A stretch of DNA of 64,000 bases from Maribacter sp. 4G9 (GTDB lineage: Bacteria; Bacteroidota; Bacteroidia; Flavobacteriales; Flavobacteriaceae): positions 175,485-239,484 of the forward strand of contig NZ_MDGL01000035.1 of NCBI RefSeq assembly GCF_002742265.1, given 5' to 3'. Below the pieces are notes generated by a model. It was not told the DNA's origin. It worked only from the letters and a program-made list of their open reading frames with translations, and made no database searches. Below, in pieces: positions 1-8,954 of this stretch (position 1 is the first letter of the stretch; every line of letters starts with the position of its first letter). Made by a program: the position numbers and the translations under genes.

Positions 1-878
1 TGCCCCGACTCCCTTTTTAAAATTTCAGAGACGGATACCAGACTTTCCCGCCAATGGGGAATGTCCATTTTTAATACCTGTTTAATTTTTGCCTTGTCCA
101 ACACACTATAGGACGGACGTTCTGCGGGCGTTGGATATTCTTTGGAGCGAATGGGACTTAAATCAACCTCAATTTGGTTGATTTCAAAGATGGCCGCTGC
201 AAAGTCGTACCAACTGGCCACGCCTTCATTGCTAAAGTGATAGATTCCATAATTATCTATTTCCTCCGAAATGATTTTTAGGATTACTTTGGATAGATCA
301 TGTGCCGATGTGGGCGTGCCCACTTGATCGTATACCACCGATAATTGGTCCCGTTCCCTACCATATTTGAGCATGGACTTAAAGAAGTTATGACCGTATG
401 CCGAATACAACCAAGAAGTACGTATGATGAAATATTGATCCATATTCCGTACCACCTCCTGTTCGCCCTTGAATTTGGAATGGCCGTAAATACCCAAGGG
501 ACTGGGTCTATCGGTTTCCTTATATGGCGAACTTTGGGTACCATCGAAAACAAAATCTGTGGAAATATGTATTAATTTTGCATTGGAACCGTGACAGGCC
601 TTGGCCAGATTTTTTGCTCCTTGTTGGTTAATGAGCAATGCAGTTTCTGAATCCTCCTCGGCCTTGTCCACCTGGGTATAAGCTGCACAATTGACACAAT
701 AATCAAAGTTGCCCTTATTAAAAAATTCTGTGACCGCCCCTGGGTTCGTGATATCCATATCCTTTGAATTGGCGAATTCAAATTCAATGCTTTCTTCAAT
801 GGAGTGAACCGTTCTTTGCAAGGTAGTTGCCAATTGACCTGCGCCTCCGGTCACCAATACTCTTTTTTTACGCTGCAT
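1..878 (-). CDS. rfbD: dTDP-4-dehydrorhamnose reductase, 3' end cut by window edge
   Basis: Last step of dTDP-L-rhamnose synthesis: NAD(P)H reduction of dTDP-4-dehydro-L-rhamnose, cytoplasmic. The ATG at 878 opens an uninterrupted frame of about 292 codons that leaves the window at base 1, so only the extreme C terminus can be missing (family length about 285-300). Visible features are the Rossmann motif VTGGAGQL near residue 9, the STDFVFDG segment near 107-113 and the catalytic YGHSK (Tyr131, Lys135). It follows rfbC by 9 nt and completes the order rfbB-rfbA-rfbC-rfbD, so it is surely co-transcribed. The assignment is secure because all four pathway genes lie together. Confidence 0.95.
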   Translation of the reverse strand, partial: MQRKKRVLVTGGAGQLATTLQRTVHSIEESIEFEFANSKDMDITNPGAVTEFFNKGNFDYCVNCAAYTQVDKAEEDSETALLINQQGAKNLAKACHGSNAKLIHISTDFVFDGTQSSPYKETDRPSPLGIYGHSKFKGEQEVVRNMDQYFIIRTSWLYSAYGHNFFKSMLKYGRERDQLSVVYDQVGTPTSAHDLSKVILKIISEEIDNYGIYHFSNEGVASWYDFAAAIFEINQIEVDLSPIRSKEYPTPAERPSYSVLDKAKIKQVLKMDIPHWRESLVSVSEILKRESG

Positions 879-887
879 GAAAATTGC

Positions 888-1436
888 TTAATGAAGTATC
901 AAATCCTTGAACCGTGGTAATACTTGGTCCTTCTCGGAAATGATGAGTTCGCTTTCATTTATTTCCCAATCGATGTTCAAATTGTGGTCGTTGTATATAA
1001 TTCCCGCTTCTGCCTTGGGGTCGTAATAATTATCACATTTGTAGAAAAAGGTAGCCGTTTCGCTGAGGGTCACAAAGCCATGAGCACATCCCCTAGGGAT
1101 AAAAAGTTGTCTATGGTTATCCGAGGATAAAATCGTTTTGAACACATTGCCATAGGTTGGGGAATCCTTTCGGATATCGACCGCAACGTCCAACACTTTG
1201 CCTTGAAGCACCCTAACCAATTTGGCCTGGGCACTTTCCCCTTCTTGATAATGAAGTCCCCGCAAAACACCTTTGGTGGAAAATGACTGGTTATCCTGAA
1301 CAAAATTCACGTCCAAGCCCGTAAGTTCCTTAAACCGCTGCTCGTTAAAACTCTCAAAGAAATATCCCCTTTGGTCCTTGAAAACCTTTGGTTCAATCTC
1401 AAAACAATCCTTGATATTCGTTTTTGCAATCTCCAT
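888..1436 (-). CDS. rfbC: dTDP-4-dehydrorhamnose 3,5-epimerase
   Basis: Cupin-fold epimerase that converts dTDP-4-dehydro-6-deoxyglucose to the L-lyxo form for rhamnose synthesis. The 182-residue product has family length. RGLHYQ places the catalytic histidine at residue 62, RGCAHGFV lies near residue 115, and the FFYKCDNYYDP segment carries the active-site tyrosine. The ATG at 1436 is 4 nt after the rfbA stop, which indicates translational coupling. Nothing unusual was seen. Confidence 0.96.
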   Translation of the reverse strand: MEIAKTNIKDCFEIEPKVFKDQRGYFFESFNEQRFKELTGLDVNFVQDNQSFSTKGVLRGLHYQEGESAQAKLVRVLQGKVLDVAVDIRKDSPTYGNVFKTILSSDNHRQLFIPRGCAHGFVTLSETATFFYKCDNYYDPKAEAGIIYNDHNLNIDWEINESELIISEKDQVLPRFKDLILH

Positions 1437-1440
1437 TTTT

Positions 1441-2301
1441 CTATGATATCACGGACCATAAGGTTTTACTGTAACCACTTTTTAGCAATGGCTCCGTAAT
1501 CTTTTTAAATTGATTTTTAGTAATGTAACCCATTTTATAGGCGGCCGACTCTATAGAACCTATTTTCAAACCTTGTCTTTCCTCAATTACCTGTACAAAC
1601 TGGGAAGCTTGCATCAAGGAATTGAAGGTTCCTGTGTCCAACCAGGCCGTTCCGGTATCCAAGATACTCACTTTTAATTTACCCCGTTTTAGATATTCTT
1701 TATTTACATCCGTAATTTCCAACTCGCCCCGTTTACTGGGCTTTATATTTTTCGCAATGGAAACCACCTCGTTATCATAAAAATAAATGCCAGGAACCGC
1801 ATAATTTGATTTTGGTTTTGCCGGTTTTTCCTCAATGGAGAGTACGTTTCGTTTCTCATCAAAATGAACGACCCCATAACGCTCCGGATCGCTCACGTGA
1901 TAGGCATAAATGATACCACCATCCGGATCATTATTGGCCTGAAGTAATTTTTCAAGGCCAGTTCCATAAAAGATGTTATCCCCCAAGATAAGGGCTACTT
2001 TGTCCAGGCCTATGAATTTCTCCCCAATGATAAAGGCTTCGGCCAAACCGTTGGGAGCTTCCTGCACCGCATATTCGAATTTACAGCCCAACTTACTGCC
2101 ATCACCCAATAGTTTTTTGAAATGGGGCAAATCATGGGGCGTACTAATGATCAGAATTTCCCAGATTCCCGCTTCCATGAGCGTTGACAATGGGTAATAG
2201 ATCATTGGTTTATCATACACCGGCATCAACTGTTTGCTTACGGCCAGCGTACATGGGTGCAGTCTAGTTCCGGATCCACCGGCCAATATTATTCCTTTCA
2301 T
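1441..2301 (-). CDS. rfbA: glucose-1-phosphate thymidylyltransferase
   Basis: First committed enzyme of dTDP-rhamnose synthesis: glucose-1-phosphate plus dTTP gives dTDP-glucose. The 286-residue length is standard. The N-terminal nucleotide-binding loop GGSGTRLHP, the [12 protein letters not shown] segment, LGDNIFYG and [15 protein letters not shown] are all present in the expected order. It lies 34 nt downstream of rfbB and 4 nt upstream of rfbC on the minus strand. Confidence 0.97.
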   Translation of the reverse strand: MKGIILAGGSGTRLHPCTLAVSKQLMPVYDKPMIYYPLSTLMEAGIWEILIISTPHDLPHFKKLLGDGSKLGCKFEYAVQEAPNGLAEAFIIGEKFIGLDKVALILGDNIFYGTGLEKLLQANNDPDGGIIYAYHVSDPERYGVVHFDEKRNVLSIEEKPAKPKSNYAVPGIYFYDNEVVSIAKNIKPSKRGELEITDVNKEYLKRGKLKVSILDTGTAWLDTGTFNSLMQASQFVQVIEERQGLKIGSIESAAYKMGYITKNQFKKITEPLLKSGYSKTLWSVIS

Positions 2302-2335
2302 CGGTTTATATGTTATGAGTTAATGGTGTCAAGCC

Positions 2336-3364
2336 CTAGACCAAGGTTTTTTCATATTTTTCAATATACCAGGAAATGGTCTTTTCAATGCCCGTTTCAA
2401 AGTTTTCATCGGCCTTCCAACCCAATTCCTTTTCTATTTTGGTTGCGTCAATCGCATACCTAAAGTCGTGCCCCGCCCTGTCCTTCACATACGTAATCAG
2501 CGAACGATAGGGGGTACCGTTGGCAGCGGGCCTGAATTGATCCAGCAGGTCACAAATGCGCTGTGCGATGTATAGATTGTTACGTTCGTTTCTACCCCCT
2601 ATATTATACGTTTCTCCAGACCTGCCGTTTTCATAAGCTAAGGCGATTCCCTTACAGTGGTCCAAAACATATAACCAATCACGGATGTTGCTCCCATCGC
2701 CATAAATAGGAATGGGCTCTTGGTTAAAAGCCTTTCGTATAATGGTAGGAATCAGTTTTTCATTGTGTTGTTTGGGTCCATAGTTATTGGAACAGTTGGT
2801 AGTAACCACATCCATGCCATAGGTATGGTGGTAGCTTCGCACGATAAAATCCGATGAAGCCTTGGAAGCACTGTAGGGACTATTAGGCGCATAGGGCGTT
2901 GTTTCCATAAACAGGCCTTCCTTGCCCAAGGTTCCATATACCTCGTCTGTGGATACATGGTGAAACCTACAATCTTTATAAGCTTCCTTATATATTCCAG
3001 GTGCCACCATCCAATGCTTTTTGGCCACATCGATCAGGTTAAAGGTACCTATGATATTGGTCTGCATGAAGGCATCTGGGTTGGTAATGCTATTATCTAC
3101 ATGAGACTCTGCCGCAAAATGGACGACCCCCATAAAATCATATTCTTCAAACAAGGATTCGATCAGTTCGCGATTACATATATCCCCCTTTACAAAGGTA
3201 TATCTGGTGTGGTTCTCCACTTCCTTTAGGTTATTCGAATCCCCTGCATAGGTTAAGGCATCCAAATTTACGATGTGTATCGAAGATCGCTCCCCAAGAT
3301 AGTAGGGAATAAAATTGGAGCCTATGAATCCTGCCCCACCAGTAACCAAAATTGTTTTTTTCAT
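2336..3364 (-). CDS. rfbB: dTDP-glucose 4,6-dehydratase
   Basis: Short-chain dehydrogenase/reductase that makes dTDP-4-dehydro-6-deoxyglucose. The 342-residue product shows the NAD motif GGAGFIGSNF (residues 9-18), STDEVYG with the catalytic Asp140-Glu141, and YSASK (Tyr164, Lys168). It is first gene of the rhamnose operon. A 27-bp element shared with the ugd upstream region ends 28 nt before its ATG. The plus-strand sensor kinase gene is divergent from it. Confidence 0.97.
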   Translation of the reverse strand: MKKTILVTGGAGFIGSNFIPYYLGERSSIHIVNLDALTYAGDSNNLKEVENHTRYTFVKGDICNRELIESLFEEYDFMGVVHFAAESHVDNSITNPDAFMQTNIIGTFNLIDVAKKHWMVAPGIYKEAYKDCRFHHVSTDEVYGTLGKEGLFMETTPYAPNSPYSASKASSDFIVRSYHHTYGMDVVTTNCSNNYGPKQHNEKLIPTIIRKAFNQEPIPIYGDGSNIRDWLYVLDHCKGIALAYENGRSGETYNIGGRNERNNLYIAQRICDLLDQFRPAANGTPYRSLITYVKDRAGHDFRYAIDATKIEKELGWKADENFETGIEKTISWYIEKYEKTLV

Positions 3365-3391
3365 GAATATCGGTTTATCCTATATTTTAAC

Positions 3392-3418
3392 TTTTGTAAA
3401 TATAATCCTACATTTATT
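3392..3418 (-). promoter_or_regulatory. EPS-shared upstream element, copy 1 (rfbB)
   Basis: Read on the minus strand the element starts AATAAATGTA, then GGAT, then TATATTTACAAAA. The same 27 bp occur upstream of ugd (12557-12583) with only two substitutions. TATATTTA resembles the Bacteroidota -7 box TAnnTTTG with one mismatch, and a TTG lies 21 nt before it, fitting a -33 box. It is read here as the rfbB promoter with an overlapping possible regulator site. Confidence 0.55.
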
Positions 3419-3553
3419 TTTTTATCAACTATTTGTTGTGAAACGCAAAAAGCCTGTGGTAGAGAACCATTTTGTATAGACTAGCTACTTTTTATGAGTC
3501 TTAAACCAGGTTCAAGCACAAAGGCCCTATTACAGGCATAGGATATATTTTCC

Positions 3554-3561
3554 TACTTTTG
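3554..3561 (+). promoter_or_regulatory. -7 promoter element TACTTTTG of the receiver-kinase gene
   Basis: An exact TAnnTTTG match. It overlaps the TTG codon at 3559 that would be the longest possible start, so transcription most likely begins after that codon and the ATG at 3583 is preferred. No convincing -33 TTG was found at the right distance. Confidence 0.45.
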
Positions 3562-3582
3562 AACGCCAAAACAGCCCAAAAT

Positions 3583-4719
3583 ATGACAGTAAAACCGGAA
3601 ACAGCCCAGATCAACATCGCCATAATTGACGATGAATTGATGAACCTAGAAATGCTGGGCTTCCTCATCAGGCAGTTGGGTTTTGGCACTACGGCCATCC
3701 AGCATAGCTTAGAGGCCATGGAAATTTTGGAAAAATCGGTCCCCGACCTACTTCTTTTGGACGTAAAAATGCCCAAAATGGACGGTTTTGAACTATGTTC
3801 CAAAATTAAGGAACATAGAAAATTGAAGGAAGTGCCAATTATTTTTATTACCGGACTGGACCAAACGGAAAACAAGATCAAGGGATTGGAACTTGGCGGA
3901 GTGGATTATATTACCAAACCGTTCAACCCCTTGGAGTTAAAGGCGCGGGTAAAGACCCACATTGAACTTTCCTTGGCGAAACGAAAAGTAGATGAACAGG
4001 CAAAAAAGCTCCAAGAAGATATTGCCATAAAGAACAGGATGTTTTCCATTATAGGCCACGACCTCCGCTCCCCATTAAGTGCCGCCAAGCTTAAAATGGA
4101 CTTTATACAGCGAGGAATAATAGACCATACCTCCCCAAATTTTATTAACGGAACCGTTTATGAAATTTCAAGGACCATGGACGAGGCCTTAAACCTATTA
4201 CAAAACCTATTGGGGTGGGGAAGATCGGAAAGTGGGCAAATTGAAATTATACCAGAGAAATTGGTACTGCACGATATGGTAGAAGAGACTTTTAGGCTTC
4301 TTAAGCTGCCCAGCGAACATAAAGAGATAACACTTATCAATGAAATACCCGAGGACACTTATGCGCAGGCCGATATGAATACCACCAAAACGGTCCTGAG
4401 AAATCTAATCTCGAATGCCATAAAATTCACGCCCAAACAGGGGACCATCAAGGTTGAAGTCGAGAACAAAGGAAAGTCGGTCTATATATCGGTTACCGAT
4501 AACGGCCAAGGAATCGCCAAGGAGGACATAAAAAAAATACTGAATCCCAAGAAGCATTTTAGCCAACTGGGCACCGAAAAAGAGCCCGGAACGGGATTGG
4601 GGCTTATCCTATGTCAAATCTTCATCAAAAAGAACGGAGGAAAACTCACCATTGATAGCGAACCTGGGAAAGGCAGCTCCTTTACCTTTAACCTCCCCTT
4701 GGACCAAAACCTGACCTAA
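3583..4719 (+). CDS. receiver-histidine kinase hybrid
   Basis: Cytoplasmic signalling protein of 378 residues with no membrane segment. An N-terminal receiver (about 10-128) has the acid pocket IIDDE, phosphoacceptor Asp60 and Lys112. After a coiled coil comes a HisKA domain with GHDLRSPL (His159) and a HATPase_c domain with the N box NLISNAIKF, VTDNGQGI and GTGLGL. An in-frame TTG at 3559 would add 8 residues but sits inside a -7 promoter motif. It is the only plus-strand gene inside the EPS locus, divergent from rfbB and overlapping the stop of the convergent glycosyltransferase by 4 nt. Its position suggests control of EPS, perhaps through the regulator at 22011-22373; that link is inference. 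Confidence 0.9.
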   Translation: MTVKPETAQINIAIIDDELMNLEMLGFLIRQLGFGTTAIQHSLEAMEILEKSVPDLLLLDVKMPKMDGFELCSKIKEHRKLKEVPIIFITGLDQTENKIKGLELGGVDYITKPFNPLELKARVKTHIELSLAKRKVDEQAKKLQEDIAIKNRMFSIIGHDLRSPLSAAKLKMDFIQRGIIDHTSPNFINGTVYEISRTMDEALNLLQNLLGWGRSESGQIEIIPEKLVLHDMVEETFRLLKLPSEHKEITLINEIPEDTYAQADMNTTKTVLRNLISNAIKFTPKQGTIKVEVENKGKSVYISVTDNGQGIAKEDIKKILNPKKHFSQLGTEKEPGTGLGLILCQIFIKKNGGKLTIDSEPGKGSSFTFNLPLDQNLT

Positions 4720-5933
4720 GCTACGGGTTCTGCAGCGACACCGCCACGCTTGGCACGTTCCCAATTCACGGATTGACTACCTTTAAGATATCTTCCCAAA
4801 CCGAGATACACCGAAAGGTTCATGATAAAGAAGTAATAGGGCACGAACAAAACCTTGACCTTGATCTGTCGGTTTTCCAAAAACCAGCCCAATAGGGCGG
4901 CAGCATAGAAAAGCACCTGCCCCCAAAATAAAAGGGAATAGATGCCCAAGGAAAAAATACCTTCATTCAACGCCAAAACCAAATTTATTGGAATTAACAA
5001 TAAAAGAAAAAAGGGCGTCAAGGTCCATCGCAATACCCTGTGGGATATGTATTGAAACGATAACGTCCCGTATTTAAAAATATTCAATAAGGGCGCCAAC
5101 CGCACGACGGACTGCAACCCACCCGCAGAAATTCGCACTTTCCGTTTCAATTCTTCCTTTACGTTGGCGGAAGCCTCTTCAATGGCGTACGCTTCCGGGT
5201 TGTATTGAATGGTGTAGCCGGACATAGCCACGCGTAACGAGATCATAAAATCATCCAACAAGGTATCCTTTTCAACCTCCTGCCAAAGTTCCGTTCTAAT
5301 GGCAAAAAGCTCGCCCGCCGCACCTACAACGGAATATAGTTCGGCATCCCATTTTTTCAATTGCGATTCGTATTTCCAGTACAAGCCTTCACCCGCACCC
5401 GCGGCGGCATCGGCCTCTTTGGAGTATATCCGTTTTTCCCCGGAAACACATCCAACCTTAGGATTTCTGAACAACCTTATGATCTCCTTAATGGCATCCT
5501 TTCCCAAGGTGGTATTCCCATCGGAAAAAATTACAATGGGCGTGTCCACAAAGGCCATCCCCCGATTCATAGCAGCAATTTTCCCATTCCGTTCCGGCTG
5601 ATGCAAAACCTGCACCCCGTCATATTTTTTCAATAATCCAGGTGTACCATCATCGGAACCATCGGTCACCCAGAGTTGTTTTATTTTGTTTTGTGGATAG
5701 TTCAAGCTTTTGGAATTGTTGACCTTGGCATCCAGATACTCCTTTTCATTATAGGCCGCCACGAACAAAGTCACCTCGGGCTCATAGTCCTCGTTCTCCT
5801 CAAACTTTTTGTCCATGCCCAAAAGTCGCCTTACCTTAATCATGGCGAACAGTAGGATACCGTACCCCAAGTAGGAATAGAAAATGACGAATAATGCAAT
5901 CCAAAAAAGAACCTCCAATGCTAACATGTTCAT
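4716..5933 (-). CDS. GT2 family glycosyltransferase, membrane-bound
   Basis: The N-terminal membrane segment (MNMLALEVLFW onward) is followed by a GT-A domain with TDGSDDGT and FSDGN, a DD pair in LLDDFMISL, and at least two C-terminal hydrophobic segments. This is the architecture of processive-type GT2 enzymes that extend a polysaccharide at the cytoplasmic face. An upstream start at 5978 would overlap the preceding acyltransferase gene; the ATG at 5933 leaves a 5-nt gap and is preferred, giving 405 residues. Last gene of the EPS biosynthetic run. Donor and acceptor sugars cannot be told. Confidence 0.88.
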   Translation of the reverse strand: MNMLALEVLFWIALFVIFYSYLGYGILLFAMIKVRRLLGMDKKFEENEDYEPEVTLFVAAYNEKEYLDAKVNNSKSLNYPQNKIKQLWVTDGSDDGTPGLLKKYDGVQVLHQPERNGKIAAMNRGMAFVDTPIVIFSDGNTTLGKDAIKEIIRLFRNPKVGCVSGEKRIYSKEADAAAGAGEGLYWKYESQLKKWDAELYSVVGAAGELFAIRTELWQEVEKDTLLDDFMISLRVAMSGYTIQYNPEAYAIEEASANVKEELKRKVRISAGGLQSVVRLAPLLNIFKYGTLSFQYISHRVLRWTLTPFFLLLLIPINLVLALNEGIFSLGIYSLLFWGQVLFYAAALLGWFLENRQIKVKVLFVPYYFFIMNLSVYLGLGRYLKGSQSVNWERAKRGGVAAEPVA

Positions 5934-5938
5934 AAACT

Positions 5939-6577
5939 TTAAATGGCTATAGATTGTTTTTTCACTACCGATTCCCACTCCCCGGTGAGATGGTTGTATT
6001 GTTTGATGACCCGTGCCGGGTTGCCCACAGCTACGGAAAAGGGAGGGATGTCCTTGGTGACCACGCTTCCTCCGGCGATGATACAGTGCCTTCCTACCGT
6101 TACGCCGGCCACTATAGTCACGTTCGCACCGATCCAGGAGGCCTCTTCTATGCGGATCAGCGAGGTGGAAACCCCCTGTTCATGAATGGGCCGTGTAACA
6201 TCCTCATAATTATGGTTCAATCCGGAAAGCACCACATTCTGCGCCAATCGAACATCGTTGGCAATATTAACCGGACCAATAAGGGTATTCCCCAACCCGA
6301 TACGGGTGTTGTCCCCAATGATAACATGCCCTACACCGTTGTTTATGGTGGTAAAATCCTCAACAGTGGAGTTTCTGCCCAACTCAAAACGGTTCCAGGG
6401 AAGTACGTCCATACGAGTTCGCCGTCGGATTTTGGCTTCCCTTCCCTTTTTGTGGTAAAAGGGGTTTACGAACCACTGCACCCATAATCGAGGTCTTGCC
6501 TGTCCCCTGGGCACAAGGGCCCAGTGCACTAATTTCTTCAATGATGTACTTTGTTTTATGCTGTCTTTTAGTCCCAT
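5939..6577 (-). CDS. hexapeptide-repeat acyltransferase (WcaF/LbH type)
   Basis: Left-handed beta-helix acyltransferase of 212 residues, probably an O-acetyltransferase that decorates the EPS. Imperfect hexapeptide repeats run from about residue 70 (STVEDFTTINNG) to GASVVT-like turns such as IIAGGSVVTKDIP near residue 170, with the typical end AVGNPARVIKQY. The N-terminal 50 residues are basic. A TTG at 6583 gives two extra residues, but the ATG at 6577 starts 2 nt after the upstream stop and is preferred. Confidence 0.87.
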   Translation of the reverse strand: MGLKDSIKQSTSLKKLVHWALVPRGQARPRLWVQWFVNPFYHKKGREAKIRRRTRMDVLPWNRFELGRNSTVEDFTTINNGVGHVIIGDNTRIGLGNTLIGPVNIANDVRLAQNVVLSGLNHNYEDVTRPIHEQGVSTSLIRIEEASWIGANVTIVAGVTVGRHCIIAGGSVVTKDIPPFSVAVGNPARVIKQYNHLTGEWESVVKKQSIAI

Positions 6578-6579
6578 AA

Positions 6580-7773
6580 TCAAGCCGATTTTTGAATGGC
6601 CTCGTAGATGGCCCCTACATTATTTTCCCATGTATGGCTTTTGGCAAATTCTATTCTAGACTTCTCCAATTCCGATGAATTTTCCTTCAGAGCCCTTTGG
6701 GCCAAGGTGATATATTCCTCTTTTGATTCCGCCAGATAGACATGGTCCTGGAACATTTCCATCGCCTTGGTGCGGGTAGCCAATACCGGTTTCCCCATGG
6801 CCAGGTACTCATCAATCTTTCTAGGGTAGTTTCCAATAGTCCAATCGTTGACCACCTGTGGGTTCATGGCAATATCGAAACCTTTCACGTATGCAGGTAG
6901 TTCCTTGGAGTCCTTACTTCCCAGAAAATATACATTGTCCATTTCATGCAAGGCACTATTACGAAAGGCATCGTCCTCAGGCCCCACCAATACAATGCTC
7001 CAATCCTTTTTCTTTTGGGCCATATATTCCAACAAACCAATATCCAAGCGCATTCCAGTCAAATAGCCCACATAGCCAATAATAGGTCCGGGGATATTGG
7101 TGAACTCCGTTGGGATAGGTATGTTGTTTTCTTCATCGTTGAAGAGGGACACATCACACCCTTGTCCCACCATAAAACTGTTTTTGTTGAACTTGGCCCC
7201 ATATTCCGCATAAAGCGTAGAATTGTTCACGACAACATCGGCCTTTGTTATCAGCTGGGGTTCAATACGCTCGCCATGCCTTTTCCAATAGGGTACTTTT
7301 ATCAGATAATCGCGAATATAGTACGTATAGGAACTTATTGGCAATAGCTCCTTAAGGTGAAAGCCCAAGAACATGGAGCTGTCGTTGAAAAGCAAAACAT
7401 CCTTAAAGTCGAGGCGTTCCATGGCGGAACGTATGTCCTCTGCAAACAATCTGTTGTTCCTCTTGTTCAAGACTTTGAACAGGGAATGAGAGGGTACCCA
7501 GTTTATGGATTCGACCAAATTTTTTGGGTAAAGGTTCCAAAGATTTTTTCCTAATGGGACCAAATCCTCTTGCAACCCTTTTCGTACCTGAATCCTTTTT
7601 AATATCCTTTCTGAATTGGCCTCCCTATTTAGAGTGGCACGGTCCAAGGGAGGATTTACATACAACACCCTATTAAATCGGGAAAACTCGCTCGCAATGT
7701 TCTTGCAATTACTACCGATTTCGATATCCCAGGCCTGTATGCCTATCACTACAATATCCCTTCCCTTGATCAT
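6580..7773 (-). CDS. glycosyltransferase, GT-B fold (TuaH-like)
   Basis: A 397-residue protein with a C-terminal GT-B nucleotide-sugar domain: IIGYVGYLTG opens the second half, LVGPEDDAF and VYFLGSKDSKELPAYVKGFD follow, and RKIDEYLAMGKPVLAT is the donor-binding segment. The N-terminal half is acceptor-binding and variable. The start overlaps the stop of the upstream GT4 gene by 4 nt (ATGA), a sign of coupled translation. Likely adds one sugar of the repeat unit; specificity is not visible. Confidence 0.85.
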   Translation of the reverse strand: MIKGRDIVVIGIQAWDIEIGSNCKNIASEFSRFNRVLYVNPPLDRATLNREANSERILKRIQVRKGLQEDLVPLGKNLWNLYPKNLVESINWVPSHSLFKVLNKRNNRLFAEDIRSAMERLDFKDVLLFNDSSMFLGFHLKELLPISSYTYYIRDYLIKVPYWKRHGERIEPQLITKADVVVNNSTLYAEYGAKFNKNSFMVGQGCDVSLFNDEENNIPIPTEFTNIPGPIIGYVGYLTGMRLDIGLLEYMAQKKKDWSIVLVGPEDDAFRNSALHEMDNVYFLGSKDSKELPAYVKGFDIAMNPQVVNDWTIGNYPRKIDEYLAMGKPVLATRTKAMEMFQDHVYLAESKEEYITLAQRALKENSSELEKSRIEFAKSHTWENNVGAIYEAIQKSA

Positions 7774-8948
7774 TGCGCAATCACGTTTTTATTTTCTTGA
7801 TATACTTCCTGATATACTTCGTGGTAAATGGCCAATACCTCCGCTGCCATGGTACGCCACGAGAATTTTGCGGCACGCTCAATGCCTTTTTCGGCCAACA
7901 TTGCCGCCAACTGCCTATCTTGAACCAGCATTTCCATGGCTTCGGTAATTTCCCATGGATGCAAGGGGTTGACTATCATGGCCGCATCCTCCCCGGCAAT
8001 TTCCGGCATGGATGAGGTATTGGAGGTAATTACGGGCACTCCGCAGGCCATCCCCTCCAAAATGGGAATTCCAAAACTCTCCCGTAACGACGGATATAAA
8101 AACACGGTACATTGGCTGATAAGTGCCGGTAATTTGTCGTTGGGAACATAACCGGTCAAATGGATTCTTTTGCGAAGTTCCGGCCTGCCAAGGGTATCCA
8201 ATATTTTTTGCAAGGCACGCTCCTCGTAGTCCAACATTACCAAGGTATAGGTATTGGGGTATTGATCGTTAAAGTCGGAAAAAGCCTCAATAACCCCCGG
8301 CGTATTTTTTTTGGGGTCCGTATTGCCCAAAAAGAAAAAGAATCTATCGGGTAAACCGTAATCCATCTTTACCTGCTGCAGTTCCGAACCGTTGGTTATC
8401 TTTTTAAAATGTTGCCCTACCCCATTGTAAACGGCGCATAGCTTTCCGTCCTTAAATCCGAAATATTGCTGAATCCGTTTTTTTTCATAGTTGGAAACAG
8501 TTATGACTTTTTTGCTTTGTCTCACTACGGATGGCACCACAAAACGCCTATACATATTCCCCAACTTTTGATACCAGGTACCATCCTTTTTAAAGAGACT
8601 GATACTCTCCAAGTAGATGATATCATGCAGGGTAGTCACTACTGGAATAGTGCTGTTAATGGGCCCTGTATTGCTGGTGCAATGGAGGATATCACAGCCT
8701 TCTCGTTCCGCCGCTTTGCGCAATTCAATCTGTTCCCATCCTGGGTATCCAAACGGGGATTTGAGTTCCACGACCTTAAAATTGGGAGTTTCCGGAATAC
8801 AGGTATGGTCCACATCAGGTTTTACGAAAATGACATATTCGTTCTCACTATCTATCCTCTGGAGATTTTTGATCAATTCCAAAGCCACCATGTCCATGCC
8901 ATGTTTCTTTTCCCTAAAAAGTCGTTGGCCTTCAATACCTATTTTCAT
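7770..8948 (-). CDS. GT4 family glycosyltransferase
   Basis: Retaining GT-B enzyme of 392 residues. The N terminus MKIGIEGQRLF, the TTLHDIIYLE segment, FLGNTDPKKN and the signature SLRESFGIPILEGMACG followed by PVITSNTSSMPEIAG are typical of GT4. It starts 6 nt after the upstream GT2 gene and overlaps the next gene by 4 nt. It probably adds a hexose or deoxyhexose to the lipid-linked EPS unit. Confidence 0.92.
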   Translation of the reverse strand: MKIGIEGQRLFREKKHGMDMVALELIKNLQRIDSENEYVIFVKPDVDHTCIPETPNFKVVELKSPFGYPGWEQIELRKAAEREGCDILHCTSNTGPINSTIPVVTTLHDIIYLESISLFKKDGTWYQKLGNMYRRFVVPSVVRQSKKVITVSNYEKKRIQQYFGFKDGKLCAVYNGVGQHFKKITNGSELQQVKMDYGLPDRFFFFLGNTDPKKNTPGVIEAFSDFNDQYPNTYTLVMLDYEERALQKILDTLGRPELRKRIHLTGYVPNDKLPALISQCTVFLYPSLRESFGIPILEGMACGVPVITSNTSSMPEIAGEDAAMIVNPLHPWEITEAMEMLVQDRQLAAMLAEKGIERAAKFSWRTMAAEVLAIYHEVYQEVYQENKNVIAQ

Positions 8949-8954
8949 CTTTTC

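Noticed and set aside
5934..5978. Start of the GT2 gene at 5978
   Set aside because: It would overlap the acyltransferase gene by 40 nt and add residues without family match; ATG 5933 fits better.
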